From NCBI GenBank assembly GCA_027924645.1, contig BSBN01001752.1, positions 14,216,001-14,280,000 of the forward strand: 64,000 nt of DNA. The letters are read 5' to 3'. Both the position numbers and the translations under genes were made by a program. Shown piece after piece: positions 44,561 to 55,411 of the stretch; position 1 is the stretch's first letter; every line of letters begins with the position of its first letter. Origin of the DNA: Cunninghamia lanceolata. Its lineage: Eukaryota > Streptophyta > Pinopsida > Cupressales > Cupressaceae. The notes below the pieces were generated by a model. It saw nothing but the letters and a program-made list of their open reading frames with translations, was not told the DNA's origin and did not search any database.

Positions 44561-45873
44561 TGTTGACTTTTTCCCAGACTGGATGCTTATTCCCAGATTT
44601 CCCTACAAGGTAGCCATCAGTGATCAACAGGATCTCTGGGCCAGGGGGTCAACAGTGTAGGAGATAGACTCTATATTTTATCTCCTCTTCTTCTTCAGGC
44701 TCTGCAAGACCTAGGGGGGTATTCCCTACTCAACATCCATGAGGATATGCATACAAGGCTGGGATGCTGACAGAAAGCAGATAGTCCTCTTGTAAGTAGA
44801 CCAAAACTGAAAGATAAGAGCAAAGGGGCTAGCTTTGGGCCTATTAGCAGTTGTAGACAGAGGACTGAGGATCCTAAACTAACTCTAATGTCCTAATGTT
44901 GGTTTTAGATTTTGCTTTAGAGTTTAAGTGTGGATGCAAAGCTGGATATGGTTATAACACAAAACAAAGCATGATTGGTGCCTATCCAGGGCCTGGAGTC
45001 AGTAGACATACACCTGTGAATGATCAGCATGAACAACTAAAACTGGATTTCAAGGGGATATGTGTGATACCTGCCTTACAGGCATCTCCCAATACAAAGT
45101 GTTAGGTTATCTCTACTTATGGTATCCCTACTGCAGTATACTCTTCCCAATGTTCAACCTGAAAACAGTTTAATCTACCCCTTGAGTAGAAGTTAAAAGA
45201 TCAGACAGTCAACATAGGAATTCTATGCTCTAGAATCTAAACATTACCAAACATCCAGATTCAGAAGAAGAATACATGCAATACTGGAGACAGAATTAAC
45301 ACAACACATACCAAACAACATTTCTCATATAAGTTTAATCATGAAATCAGTGGGTTCATGCCAAAAACAAACAACAAGAGATACATAAACTCACAGGTAA
45401 GCTGTACAGAGCAACCAGATCAGCTTGTTATGCATTACAGAGCCAAAATCATCAACTTTCAACAACCTTTCAAATGAGCAACACCACCTGCTTATAACAG
45501 CTAGGTAGGTGCTCAGCAATTAATTACAATGTTGACCAAAATTTTGCCAGATACATAGTATCATGAAAATGGCGCTCAAACACAACCAGATTGGCGCCCA
45601 AACTTGAATGCAGCAGGTAGGGGAGGAGACAGGAATATTTCTCAAGCCCTGCGCCCCTGTCCGCTGATGTACATCTTCAGTCGGGTACAAGATCGACCCA
45701 CGCCATCGCCCATACCTCTGCAACAATCGCCATTAATGGCGCACCAACCCGCGGCCTTGGGAAGATCATCAAACAGACTATCGCAAGCATTTCCCGCCGA
45801 GACTCATCATCATGATACTTTGAATATGCAGGATAACATTATCCCACTGCACCCCGCGATGACCTCAATAACA

Positions 45874-45882
45874 CTTTATATA
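45874..45882 (-). promoter_or_regulatory. TATA box in the 3' LTR
   Basis: The minus strand reads TATATAAAG, conserved in the other LTR (55,412-55,420). It lies about 230 bases downstream, in transcription direction, of the nearest TGACGTCA site. Confidence 0.6.
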
Positions 45883-46110
45883 CTAGGTCATGAGCATATA
45901 TCATGTTGGTGCTTTTGCTCCTGACGACACTAGTATAGACCTCATCATCATCATCCTCCAGCAGCATGATATCCTGTTGTTCAAAATATCACCCTGACAT
46001 CATCATGATATTTGAAATATAACCTTCATGATAATCGGCACAACCTGATCCTTCGGAGGAACATCCTCCTGCTGAGCTTATAACAAAAGTCTGGCCGATG
46101 AACATCCTGA

Positions 46111-46591
46111 TGACGTCATCATCATATCCTGCTGACGTCATCATCATATCTGCCTACTGCGCACCTCCTCATGTCCGGATGACGTCATCATCATGTTTGC
46201 AAATATCAGGAGGTCTCTTCAAGATGATCAGTGTTAGAAATATGACCCCCCCGGGACCTTGATGACGTCATCATCATATTAACATCATCATGATATTCGG
46301 AAGACAACCGGATATTTGGAAATATCCTCCTGATGCACAAATATCAGGTTGCACTGTAGCTCCACTATAAGATCGGGGTGATAACTGAATATGATGATGC
46401 TGCTTGAAAAGATCACCCCCAGTAGATAATGCGCGAAGCCGGCAGGCGGATATCTCCTTGATATCAACATCATCATGATGTTCGAACAAACATATATCCG
46501 GGTGATATGAAAATATCACCCCTTCCTTCGAGAATATCATGATGTAGATAGGCAGAAAGAAAAATATCACCCTGATATACGGATGACGTCA
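46111..46591 (-). promoter_or_regulatory. TGACGTCA (bZIP-type) site cluster in U3 of the 3' LTR
   Basis: Five exact TGACGTCA palindromes within 481 bp, four of them followed by TCATCAT. TGACGTCA holds the ACGT core bound by plant bZIP factors and the TGACG motif of TGA factors. The position upstream of the TATA box fits an enhancer. Binding is inference. Confidence 0.6.
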
Positions 46592-47293
46592 GCATCATCA
46601 GGATGCCAAAACAATCGAACAAGAAGTGATACAACATCATCAGGATGATATTGACCAAGATCATCCTGACGTTCAAAATATGATGACCCTAGTGAATATC
46701 GGGTTGCACTTAGAACTCTTCAACAACATCATCAGGATGATCATAACCAAGATCACCCGATGACAAAAATATCACCCCGGCGAAATATCATGAAGGCAGA
46801 AAATATGATGACCTCCGCAAGCAGCAGGATGATAACTGGAAATATCATGATGATGACGACCCTTAAGAATAAACAAGTTAGGTCGAACAACTTAGAGAAT
46901 AACCCCTTCAAGATATCGGGGCAACATCGTCATCATGTTTGAGCAAGGTGATATTCGGAAGATCACCGGATACTTGAAAAGATCACCCCCGCAAGCAACT
47001 GAGGGCGCACTGTAGCTCACCAGTATCATCAGGATAATAAGCAAACATCACCCGACAGTTAAAATATGATGATGACGATGAGAAAAACAAGTCGACGAAG
47101 AACATGCTGATGAAGATCATCATCGAAGACAAGATGATGATGACGACCTCCTCCTCAGAAAAATATGATGCTACAGCTGAAAAACGCTGAGGAGGTCCAA
47201 CACTTAGAAAAATTGGGCAAGACGATGAAGGCTTCAGATGAAGAAACCTCCTAATCATGACAAATCAACCCCAGGTCAAAATAAGTGCTAACA

Positions 47294-47437
47294 GTGGCTC
47301 CGAATGGGGACGTGCAGGTGAAAACCTGCAGCGAGAACCAGATCTCCAGGTAGACCTGACAAAAAGCAAAAAACGTGAGTTGTACAAGGCATTTACACTA
47401 CATACATATTTTACAAATGTGCACAGCAACCAGATAT
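47294..47437 (-). other. Untranslated segment before the 3' LTR, without a clear polypurine tract
   Basis: Between the gag-pol stop and the 3' LTR. Instead of a purine run, the LTR is adjoined by GTGGCTCCGAATGGGGAC (plus strand, 47,294-47,311), which resembles the primer-binding site in reverse orientation. Next comes a perfect 7-bp hairpin with a GAAA loop (TGCAGGTGAAAACCTGCA, 47,313-47,330). Confidence 0.55.
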
Positions 47438-50400
47438 TCATGCAAAATAGAACTTAAGGAATTGGCCATGCACAGGCAATTCCAGAATTTCACCATCTAG
47501 GGCCTGGAGGAAATAAGAATCCTCCCCATGAGTATTGCAAACCTGATATGGGCCCATCCATAAGGGCTGAAATTTACCATGTTTACCCTTTTCCTGATCT
47601 TTAGCATTCCAAATGAGCACCAGATCATTGACTTGAAACTTCCTTTTTGTAGTTCTCCTGTCAAACTGATATTTCATATCCTGTTGTCTTTTGAGATTGA
47701 TCTGGTGGGCTTTCCTTCTGTCTTCATCCAATGCAACCAGCTGATTCACTCTTTCTGTCATGGGATCTTCAATCTCCTCATCATTATCCTGAATGAATCT
47801 GTAAACTGGTAGGAGATTGTTTATGGGCAGTCTAGCTGATGCACCATATACCAGCTCAAAAGGTGACTTCCCAATAGCCCTTTTCACAGTCACTCTGTCA
47901 GCCCATACTGCTAAGTTCAACTTTGAGTCCCAAGCTCTCTTGTTCTTGTCCAGTATCCTCTTGACAATTTTCATGATGCTCTTATTGCTTGATTCTGCTT
48001 GACCATTTCCTTGTGGGTGATATGGTGATGTATATGACAGGTTTATCCCATACTTGTTGCAAAAATCAACAAACTCACCTGATCTGAAGCACATAGCATT
48101 ATCAGTGATAATCTTAAATGGTACTCCAAACCTGATGATGATGTTCTCTAGTATGAAGTCTGTCACCACCTTACTTGTAGCTCTTTTAGTTGGAATGGCC
48201 TCAATCCATTTGGTAAAGTAGTCAGTTGCCACCAAAATCCAACTGTGTCCCCCACTTGATTTGTCTGCAATCTCCCCTATGAAGTCGATTCCCCATTGCT
48301 GGAATGGAGCATCCACAGGTACAGCTCTGAGGGGCAAAGCACCATTATATTTTAGCTTTCCTGAGAATCTCTGGCAAGGGTCACACTTCCTTACTAACTT
48401 TTGTGCATCTGAAAAGAGAGTGGGCCACCAATATCCTGCCCTGAGAATTTTATGAGCTGTTGTTTGGGCAGTATAATGGCCACCACACAATCCTTTATGC
48501 ATGTCAATCAAAATATTGTTAGCCATGTTCTTATCCACACATCTCAGCAGCACACCATCAGGATTTTTCCAGTACAGCTCACCTTGAACAACAACATACC
48601 TGATTGCATGTAGCTTTAGAGTCCTCTTTTGATTGTCACTGAAATGGGAAGGACAATTCAGATTTTGCAAATAATAGACAATATCCTTGTACCATTCAGA
48701 TCCTGATGCACTTACATTCTCATCTTGGACTGCATTAACTTGGCATGCTTCCAAGTTTGACTGTGCCATCATCTTGGCTAGTCCTTGTCCTCTTATCAAC
48801 TTAGTAACTTGTATGTCTATGTTGAATTCCTGCAGTTTGTTTATCCATCTGCACCTTCTTCCAGTCACCTCCTGCTGAGTGAATATGTCTTTGACTGCAG
48901 CATGAGGCACATATGCAATGATATATGACCCTACCAGGTATGGTCTGAAACTTTTGATGGCTCTAACTAGTGCATATGCCTGCTTTTCCATAATGTCATA
49001 TTTCAACTCAGAGGCCTGCAGGGACATACTGAAGAAAGCAATGGGCTGTTCAAAACCATTTTCATTTTTCTGTAACAAACATGCAGCAACAGTATGAAAG
49101 GAAGCAAATGAGAACACTTGGAATGGCCTAGAAAAATTAGGAGATTTAAGAACAGGGGCCATCTTAATTGCCTCTTTGATATTCTGAAATGATTCTGCTG
49201 CTTCCTTTTCCCAGTTGACAGTTGCATCCTTCTTCATCATCTTGGAGATGTTCCTTGTAGTTTCTGCAAAGTTGGGAACAAATCTTCTAACAAAGTTTAT
49301 CTGTCCGAAGAAGGACTGAACTCCTTTCACAGTTTTTGGCATTTGAATCCTGTCAATAGCTTCCACTCTCTCTGGATCTATCCTGACTCCATCCTTGGAA
49401 ACAATGTGTCCCAGAAGTTTTCCTTCAACTACTCCAAAGGCACACTTCTTTGGGTTTAAAGAAATACCATATTCTAGTGCTCTTATGAAGATCTGCTCCA
49501 GATGCATACAATGCTGCTCCTCTTTCTTTGAGTAGGCAGTCAGGTCATCCTGATATACTGCCAGGATTGAATCAATCAGCCCTGCAAAAGCAACATCCAT
49601 TGCTCTTTGAAATGTAGCACCTGCGTTTGTTAGTCCAAATGGCATTCTAACATACACATATGTCCCCCATGGAGTGGTAAAGGCAGTCTTATACTGTTCT
49701 GATTCTTTCACCTTTACCTGATTATATCCTGAAAATCCATCCATCATGGATAGGAGTTCACAACCAGTCACTCTCTGCAACATAGCCTCCATATTAGGCA
49801 GTGGATAGTTATCCTTCAAAGAGGATACATTCAAGTTCCTGAAATCAACACACAACCTAATATCACCATTCTTTTTCCTGACTGGGACAAGGTTAGACAC
49901 CCAAGTTGAATGTCTGATTGGCACAATTATTCCAGCTTCCCTGAGCCTTCTGAGTTCCTCTTGCATCTTGGGAGCTAAGGTTGGATTAATAGGTCTTTGC
50001 CTTTGTCTAAATGGCTTAGCTTCAGGCTTCAATGGGATCTCATGCTGGAATAAGTCTTCTCTATAAGCTTTTAGGTCCTCATATGACCAAGCAAAAACAT
50101 GTTTATACCTTTTTAGCAATGCAATCAGCATACTTCTTATGTGTGGTTTGAGTTGTTTGCCAATATATACTTTCTGAGGGGCCTGAGATGTCCCCAAATT
50201 TATTTCTTCTAAATCCTCCTTATTTGTGGGGGATGTCCTTGTGACCATTTTGTCTCTACTGTCAAAGGCTCTTTCCAAAGCCACTAACCCTCTAGGGATC
50301 TTGTTAGTCCTCAACTGAATGATCTCTTTCCCTACAAGAGTCTCTTTTCCATTTACAGTCTCTACAAAAGCTTGGAAATCAATCTGTTGATTCTCATATT

Positions 50401-53359
50401 CATCTATGCAGTGCAAAAATTTCAGCAAATCCCTATCATCATTAAAAACTTGCCAACTGCATATATTTTCTGGTATGGCAGGCCTAATTTTAACTTCTAC
50501 ATCTGTGACACCTGACAGAGTGATGTCATCTGGCCTTATTGCAACATTGGCTAAGAAATCAGCCATAACATTTTTTGACCTTTCTACCCAGCCAATTGAA
50601 AATGCATCAAAAAGTTCAATAGTATCCCAAACAGCATGCTTGTATTGTTTCAGTCTTTTATTTTTTGCAGCATACTTATTTCTGATTTGGGATACAATCA
50701 GCTCAGAATCCCCAAATACTCTTAACATCTTAATTCCATGTTTGAGAGCAATATTCAGGCCTAAGAGTAAAGCCTCATATTCTGCAATATTATTTGTGCA
50801 ATCAAACCTCAGCAAGAAAGAGAACTTGAGGAGCTTACCAGTTGGAGACAGGAAAACAACTCCAGCTCCAGAGCCTTCTTTTGCACAAGCTCCATCAAAA
50901 AACATGGTCCATAAGCCTTGCTGATCCAGCTCATCAATACAGGCATTTTTCTTTTTGTCTTCTGCATCATCTGAGACAACCTTGAAGTTATCACAGTCAG
51001 TGTCTACAAAGCATATCTGTTCATTTGCTTCTTGGTCTTCCACTGTCTCTGATGATCTCTGCTCTCTGATTAACTTGACATCCCTGCCATTCATTGGAAT
51101 CATGGCATATGACAGGTCCAGCTGCATACTTCCACCAATTAGTGCTGCCCATCTTCTTGACAGCAGCATACCATACTGTGGCTTGATGTCAACCACTGTT
51201 ATGTTCATCTTATATTTCTTTTCAGGAAATGCTGCCAGTTTGAAATCCACATCCTTCATGATTCCAATGACTAGTACCTCTCTGGCATCCATTGCATAAC
51301 ATTTTCCACATGCCTTGTCAATCTTTAATCCAGTTTGTTGCATGATGGCCAAAGGCATGACATTTGTGGATGCTCCAAAGTCAAGCATACAATTTCTAAT
51401 TATTTTACCATTTATAACCAGGGAAACATAAAATGGTTCCACCTGTGAAGGACACTTTGTCATGGTCATTCCTAAATAGACTTCAGGAGTCTCATCTTCT
51501 TCATTGCACATGACCTGTTTCTCACCCTGGGTCTGATCATTTTGTTTAACTTGAAAAGGTACCCCTGAGATTAGAGATATTGTCCTATTCTTGATCTCTT
51601 CCACTTTCATGAGTTCCATAAGTGGAACAGAGACCTTTACCTGAGAGAGGATCTGGGCTATATCAAATGGAGCATAGTTTTGTACAACAGTTGTAGCTTG
51701 CTCCACAATCTTGCTTTTATCCTGAGCTGACTTAGCTTTCATTTTCATAGTTCCCTGATCATCATTCTTGTCTTGGGAACCTCTACTTTGATCTTCAGCC
51801 TGAGGGGTTTTGCTTTCTGGTCCTTGAAATTCATGACCTGCTCTGTACCTAAAGTTCTGTTTATTATTTACCCATTGCCTTTTTTGTGGTTCAGTTCCTT
51901 TATGACCATGCATCAGCTGACCTGCAGAAATATCCTCTGGCTGATGTGGGCTGCCAACCTGATTTCTACCTCTGAGGTTGTAGTTGCTCTTGACCTGAGC
52001 AATTGCTGCAGCTGTGAAGGCTCTAATTTTCTCATTAGAAGGTCGTTGTAGGTTACTCAGAAAATTGTGTGAGTTCTGAGCATACACATAATTATCTTCA
52101 TTATCTTCATCATATGGGGACTGTTGGCAGGCCTGAACTTGATGATCTGTCTTCTCATCAGCATTATAAAGAGTATATCCATTACCTATGGACATCATGT
52201 TAACATCATCATCCTGCACATGATGTGGCTCATTGCATTCATTACAGGATGTAGCATTATCATACAAAGATTGGGCAATCATGCACTGTGACTGTGAATG
52301 TGGCATCTGACAAATTATACACCACGGAGCATCATCAGCAATATTTATAGTTTTCTTCAGGGGATCAGGAGTTTCCTTGGCATGTTGAGCCCTCTGATTT
52401 GTGTTGTTACGTGGATATACAGGCTTACCATCATGCCAATTGGTGTTATAAGGCATATCATGTAGTGATGGCCTCTTTTCCTGCCTTTGATAGACTTGCC
52501 TATCAGGACCCATCCCTTTTTCACTTCTAGCTAATCTATAGCTCAGGTCCTTAACAACATTTGCCAGTTTGTCTATCTTATCTTCAGGAGCAGATGTACT
52601 ACCTTGAGTGCTCTGAGGCTTATTTGGATTCTGCAGAATTTTTACATCATCCCTTCTATTTGTCTTGCCTGATGCTTTCCTATTGTTTTCAATATTTACT
52701 GCAATTCTGAAAGCATCCCTGAGAGTGGCAGGACCTTTATCTCTTAGTCCATATGCAGTCTTTGCATCAAAGGCATTGATGTACAAAATTATGCACATTG
52801 GTTCATTTGGCCTCATATGATGTGGCAATTTGTTCAACACTTTAGTAAATCTGGCATTAAAGTCTGCAACCTGCTCATTTGACCCTTTGGTGATGCTGGT
52901 GAACTCATTTACAAAGAAGCTAGGGTCAGTTTTATCACCATATTGCTCCTTGAATATCCTTTTAAAATCATCCCATGATGATATGCTCCGGTCAGGCAGA
53001 TTCCTGTACCATTCTCTTGCCTCATCTATTAAGGATTGCATAAATGACTTCATGAAAACATCCTCATGCTCAACCTCAAAATTATCCATGACATTTTGGA
53101 AGGCCTTTAGATGATCTTCTCCTGACACTGTATTGTTTCCTGAAAACTTAGGCACTTGCAGCCTCAGATGCTTGTCAATGGGGTTAGGATACCCAGGAAT
53201 ACCATCAAACACCAGCTGCCTGAATCTATCTAACTGCATGGGCTGTCTGTTTGGCTGATTAACATTAACATTTCTGTTTGCATTCTGGTTTCCTGCATGG
53301 TTCAGTGGTATCCTAGCATCATTCACATTTTGTCTATCATCATGATGCTGATGTTGCAT
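47438..53359 (-). CDS. Gag-Pol polyprotein of the Tat-like element
   Basis: 1,973 codons, uninterrupted. Gag core about 65-230 (EAREWYRNLP, then WDDFKRIFKEQY); zinc-knuckle-like CIICQMPHSQSQC at 347-359; aspartic protease with CMLDFGASTNVMP (D660). A full RNase H follows at about 815-940, with D822 (FFDGACA), E860 (NNIAEYEALL), D884 (VFGDSE) and D934 (MADFLA). RT at about 1,105-1,320 has the catalytic YQDD at 1,269-1,272. A second RNase H fold at about 1,410-1,535 lacks the catalytic Asp residues. Integrase has the HHCC finger (H1621, H1628, C1659, C1662) and D1692, D1753, E1789 (D-60-D-35-E). The start is the first Met after an in-frame TAA, 21 bases upstream; the frame continues above it. 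Confidence 0.95.
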   Translation of the reverse strand: MQHQHHDDRQNVNDARIPLNHAGNQNANRNVNVNQPNRQPMQLDRFRQLVFDGIPGYPNPIDKHLRLQVPKFSGNNTVSGEDHLKAFQNVMDNFEVEHEDVFMKSFMQSLIDEAREWYRNLPDRSISSWDDFKRIFKEQYGDKTDPSFFVNEFTSITKGSNEQVADFNARFTKVLNKLPHHMRPNEPMCIILYINAFDAKTAYGLRDKGPATLRDAFRIAVNIENNRKASGKTNRRDDVKILQNPNKPQSTQGSTSAPEDKIDKLANVVKDLSYRLARSEKGMGPDRQVYQRQEKRPSLHDMPYNTNWHDGKPVYPRNNTNQRAQHAKETPDPLKKTINIADDAPWCIICQMPHSQSQCMIAQSLYDNATSCNECNEPHHVQDDDVNMMSIGNGYTLYNADEKTDHQVQACQQSPYDEDNEDNYVYAQNSHNFLSNLQRPSNEKIRAFTAAAIAQVKSNYNLRGRNQVGSPHQPEDISAGQLMHGHKGTEPQKRQWVNNKQNFRYRAGHEFQGPESKTPQAEDQSRGSQDKNDDQGTMKMKAKSAQDKSKIVEQATTVVQNYAPFDIAQILSQVKVSVPLMELMKVEEIKNRTISLISGVPFQVKQNDQTQGEKQVMCNEEDETPEVYLGMTMTKCPSQVEPFYVSLVINGKIIRNCMLDFGASTNVMPLAIMQQTGLKIDKACGKCYAMDAREVLVIGIMKDVDFKLAAFPEKKYKMNITVVDIKPQYGMLLSRRWAALIGGSMQLDLSYAMIPMNGRDVKLIREQRSSETVEDQEANEQICFVDTDCDNFKVVSDDAEDKKKNACIDELDQQGLWTMFFDGACAKEGSGAGVVFLSPTGKLLKFSFLLRFDCTNNIAEYEALLLGLNIALKHGIKMLRVFGDSELIVSQIRNKYAAKNKRLKQYKHAVWDTIELFDAFSIGWVERSKNVMADFLANVAIRPDDITLSGVTDVEVKIRPAIPENICSWQVFNDDRDLLKFLHCIDEYENQQIDFQAFVETVNGKETLVGKEIIQLRTNKIPRGLVALERAFDSRDKMVTRTSPTNKEDLEEINLGTSQAPQKVYIGKQLKPHIRSMLIALLKRYKHVFAWSYEDLKAYREDLFQHEIPLKPEAKPFRQRQRPINPTLAPKMQEELRRLREAGIIVPIRHSTWVSNLVPVRKKNGDIRLCVDFRNLNVSSLKDNYPLPNMEAMLQRVTGCELLSMMDGFSGYNQVKVKESEQYKTAFTTPWGTYVYVRMPFGLTNAGATFQRAMDVAFAGLIDSILAVYQDDLTAYSKKEEQHCMHLEQIFIRALEYGISLNPKKCAFGVVEGKLLGHIVSKDGVRIDPERVEAIDRIQMPKTVKGVQSFFGQINFVRRFVPNFAETTRNISKMMKKDATVNWEKEAAESFQNIKEAIKMAPVLKSPNFSRPFQVFSFASFHTVAACLLQKNENGFEQPIAFFSMSLQASELKYDIMEKQAYALVRAIKSFRPYLVGSYIIAYVPHAAVKDIFTQQEVTGRRCRWINKLQEFNIDIQVTKLIRGQGLAKMMAQSNLEACQVNAVQDENVSASGSEWYKDIVYYLQNLNCPSHFSDNQKRTLKLHAIRYVVVQGELYWKNPDGVLLRCVDKNMANNILIDMHKGLCGGHYTAQTTAHKILRAGYWWPTLFSDAQKLVRKCDPCQRFSGKLKYNGALPLRAVPVDAPFQQWGIDFIGEIADKSSGGHSWILVATDYFTKWIEAIPTKRATSKVVTDFILENIIIRFGVPFKIITDNAMCFRSGEFVDFCNKYGINLSYTSPYHPQGNGQAESSNKSIMKIVKRILDKNKRAWDSKLNLAVWADRVTVKRAIGKSPFELVYGASARLPINNLLPVYRFIQDNDEEIEDPMTERVNQLVALDEDRRKAHQINLKRQQDMKYQFDRRTTKRKFQVNDLVLIWNAKDQEKGKHGKFQPLWMGPYQVCNTHGEDSYFLQALDGEILELPVHGQFLKFYFA

Positions 53360-53380
53360 TTCATATCTTTGCTGATGTCT

Positions 53381-53893
53381 TTACATATTTGCATTCTCTA
53401 AGGTAGGAACTGAATTATTTTGGGCAGTTCTCAAGGCTTGCACTTTCTGCTGTATATCATCTCTGATTTTCATGGCTTGTAGGTATTCTAGTTCTGCTCT
53501 TAGACTTTTGATTTCTTCAGCCAATTGTTCATCCTTAGGTCTGGAGGTAGATGGTCTCATACCATTTGGGTCATCATCTTCATCATCCCTTAGAGACTCT
53601 GCCTCTTCAAACCTTTCACTTGGGTCTAGAAAAGGGCGTTCTTGGAACACCTCTGACCTCATTCTCATACTACCACCCTGTTGCCTCTCATATGCACCTT
53701 GGATATCAGCTTCTGCAGTTGAAAAATAAGGAGCATGCTGTCCTGATGGCCTAGGGTTATCTTGTACCTCATCACTTTTTCTGGGGGAGCTCTCATGACT
53801 AGCTGAGACAGTTCCCTTTCTTCTATACATCATTCTTTTTGTTAATGGTAACTCTTCAAATAGAGGATTTTGTTGGGATCTTCTCCCCTGCAT
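53381..53893 (-). CDS. Upstream ORF or gag N-terminus of the Tat-like element
   Basis: 170 codons, MQGRRSQQNPLFEELPLTK, with a charged middle part (RDDEDDDPNGM) and a predicted coiled coil near the end (EEIKSLRAELEYLQAMKIRD). It is in the same frame as gag-pol; a TAA at 53,381-53,383 and seven codons (RHQQRYE) separate them. Either it is a separate ORF, as in some Tat/Ogre elements, or it is the N-terminus of Gag cut off by a CAA-to-TAA change, which the Gln-rich context supports. No enzymatic motif. Confidence 0.7.
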   Translation of the reverse strand: MQGRRSQQNPLFEELPLTKRMMYRRKGTVSASHESSPRKSDEVQDNPRPSGQHAPYFSTAEADIQGAYERQQGGSMRMRSEVFQERPFLDPSERFEEAESLRDDEDDDPNGMRPSTSRPKDEQLAEEIKSLRAELEYLQAMKIRDDIQQKVQALRTAQNNSVPTLENANM

Positions 53894-54075
53894 ATAATTT
53901 TACTGTGACCGGTTGGGAGATTACTTCGGAGTCGCCACCTATTACTAGGAACTATTTTCTTCTGAAAACCAGGGTTCTTTCACAAGGTTCCCCAGCAGAG
54001 TAGATTACTGTTGCTGACTCAGATGGGTCACATATATATTACTGGAGATGATTAGATAGCACTTTTACTTCTCAG
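53894..54075 (-). other. 5' untranslated leader of the Tat-like element
   Basis: About 180 bases between the primer-binding site and the first ORF. It contains GGTGGCGACTCCGAAGT (minus strand, near 53,920-53,936), which repeats the first part of the primer-binding site. Confidence 0.6.
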
Positions 54076-54093
54076 TCCCCAGCGGAGTCGCCA
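54076..54093 (-). other. Primer-binding site of the Tat-like element
   Basis: The minus strand reads TGGCGACTCCGCTGGGGA, five bases inside the 5' LTR. This matches the type known for Tat/Ogre elements rather than the initiator tRNA-Met type of the other elements here. Confidence 0.85.
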
Positions 54094-55411
54094 ATTTCTG
54101 TTGACTTTTTCCCAGACTGGATGCTTATTCCCAGATTTCCCTACAAGGTAGCCATCAGTGATCAACAGGATCTCTGGGCCAGGGGGTCAACAGTGTAGGA
54201 GATAGACTCTATATTTTATCTCCTCTTCTTCTTCAGGCTCTGCAAGACCTAGGGGGGTATTCCCTACTCAACATCCATGAGGATATGCATACAAGGCTGG
54301 GATGCTGACAGAAAGCAGATAGTCCTCTTGTAAGTAGACCAAAACTGAAAGATAAGAGCAAAGGGGCTAGCTTTGGGCCTATTAGCAGTTGTAGACAGAG
54401 GACTGAGGATCCTAAACTAACTCTAATGTCCTAATGTTGGTTTTAGATTTTGCTTTGGAGTTTAAGTGTGGATGCAAAGCTGGATATGGTTATAACACAA
54501 AACAAAGCATGATTGGTGCCTATCCAGGGCCTGGAGTCAGTAGACATACACCTGTGAATGATCAGCATGAACAACTAAAACTGGATTTCAAGGGGATATG
54601 TGTGATACCTGCCTTACAGGCATCTCCCAATACAAAGTGTTAGGTTATCTCTACTTATGGTATCCCTACTGCAGTATACTCTTCCCAATGTTCAACCTGA
54701 AAACAGTTTAATCTACCCCTTGAGTAGAAGTTAAAAGATCAGACAGTCAACATAGGAATTCTATGCTCTAGAATCTAAACATTACCAAACATCCAGATTC
54801 AGAAGAAGAATACATGCAATACTGGAGACAGAATTAACACAACACATGCCAAACAGCATTTCTCATATAAGTTTAATCATGAAATCAATGGGTTCATGCC
54901 AAAAACAAACAACAAGAGATACATAAACTCACAGGTAAGCTGTACAGAGCAACCAGATCAGCTTGTTATGCATTACAGAGCCAAAATCGTCAACTTTCAA
55001 CAACCTTTCAAATGAGCAACACCACCTGCTTATAACAGCTAGGTAGGTGCTCAGCAATTAATTACAATGTTGACCAAAATTTCGCCAGATACACAGTATC
55101 ATGAAAATGGCGCTCAAACACAACCAGATTGGCGCCCAAACTTGAATGCAGCAGGTAGGGGAGGAGACAGGAAGATTTCTTGAGCCCTGCGCCCCTGTCC
55201 GCTGATGTACATCTTCAGTCGGGTACAAGATCGACCCACGTCTCGCCCATACCTCTGCAACAATCGCCATTAATGGCGCACCAACCCGCGGCCTTGAGAA
55301 GATCATCAAACAGACTATCGCAAGCATTTCCCGCCGAGACTCATCATCATGATACTTTGAATATGCAGGATAACATTATCCCACATGCACCCCGCGATGA
55401 CCTCAATAACA

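Larger units (their letters stand above)
44561..47293 (-). repeat. 3' LTR of the Tat-like element
   Basis: TGTTGACTTTTTCCC to AAGTGCTAACA on the plus strand. On the minus strand U3 lies at higher coordinates. A TATA box (TATATAAAG) is at 45,874-45,882. Upstream of it, five TGACGTCA palindromes stand at 46,111, 46,133, 46,180, 46,263 and 46,584. R/U5 runs down to 44,561. Short frames inside are chance and recur in the partner LTR. Confidence 0.95.

Noticed and set aside
44896..45105. 69-codon frame identical in both Tat-like LTRs (also 54,434-54,643)
   Set aside because: Conservation is explained by the LTR duplication; it lies in R/U5 and has no domain.
45930..47180. Dense CATCAT/ATGATG and AATATCA repeats that look like a CRISPR or satellite array
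   Set aside because: The repeats are irregular, lack uniform spacers, and lie inside U3 of an LTR that is present twice; this is a plant genome.
50406..50924. 172-codon plus-strand frame antisense to gag-pol
   Set aside because: Shadow frame of the RNase H/RT coding region on the other strand; no independent motif.
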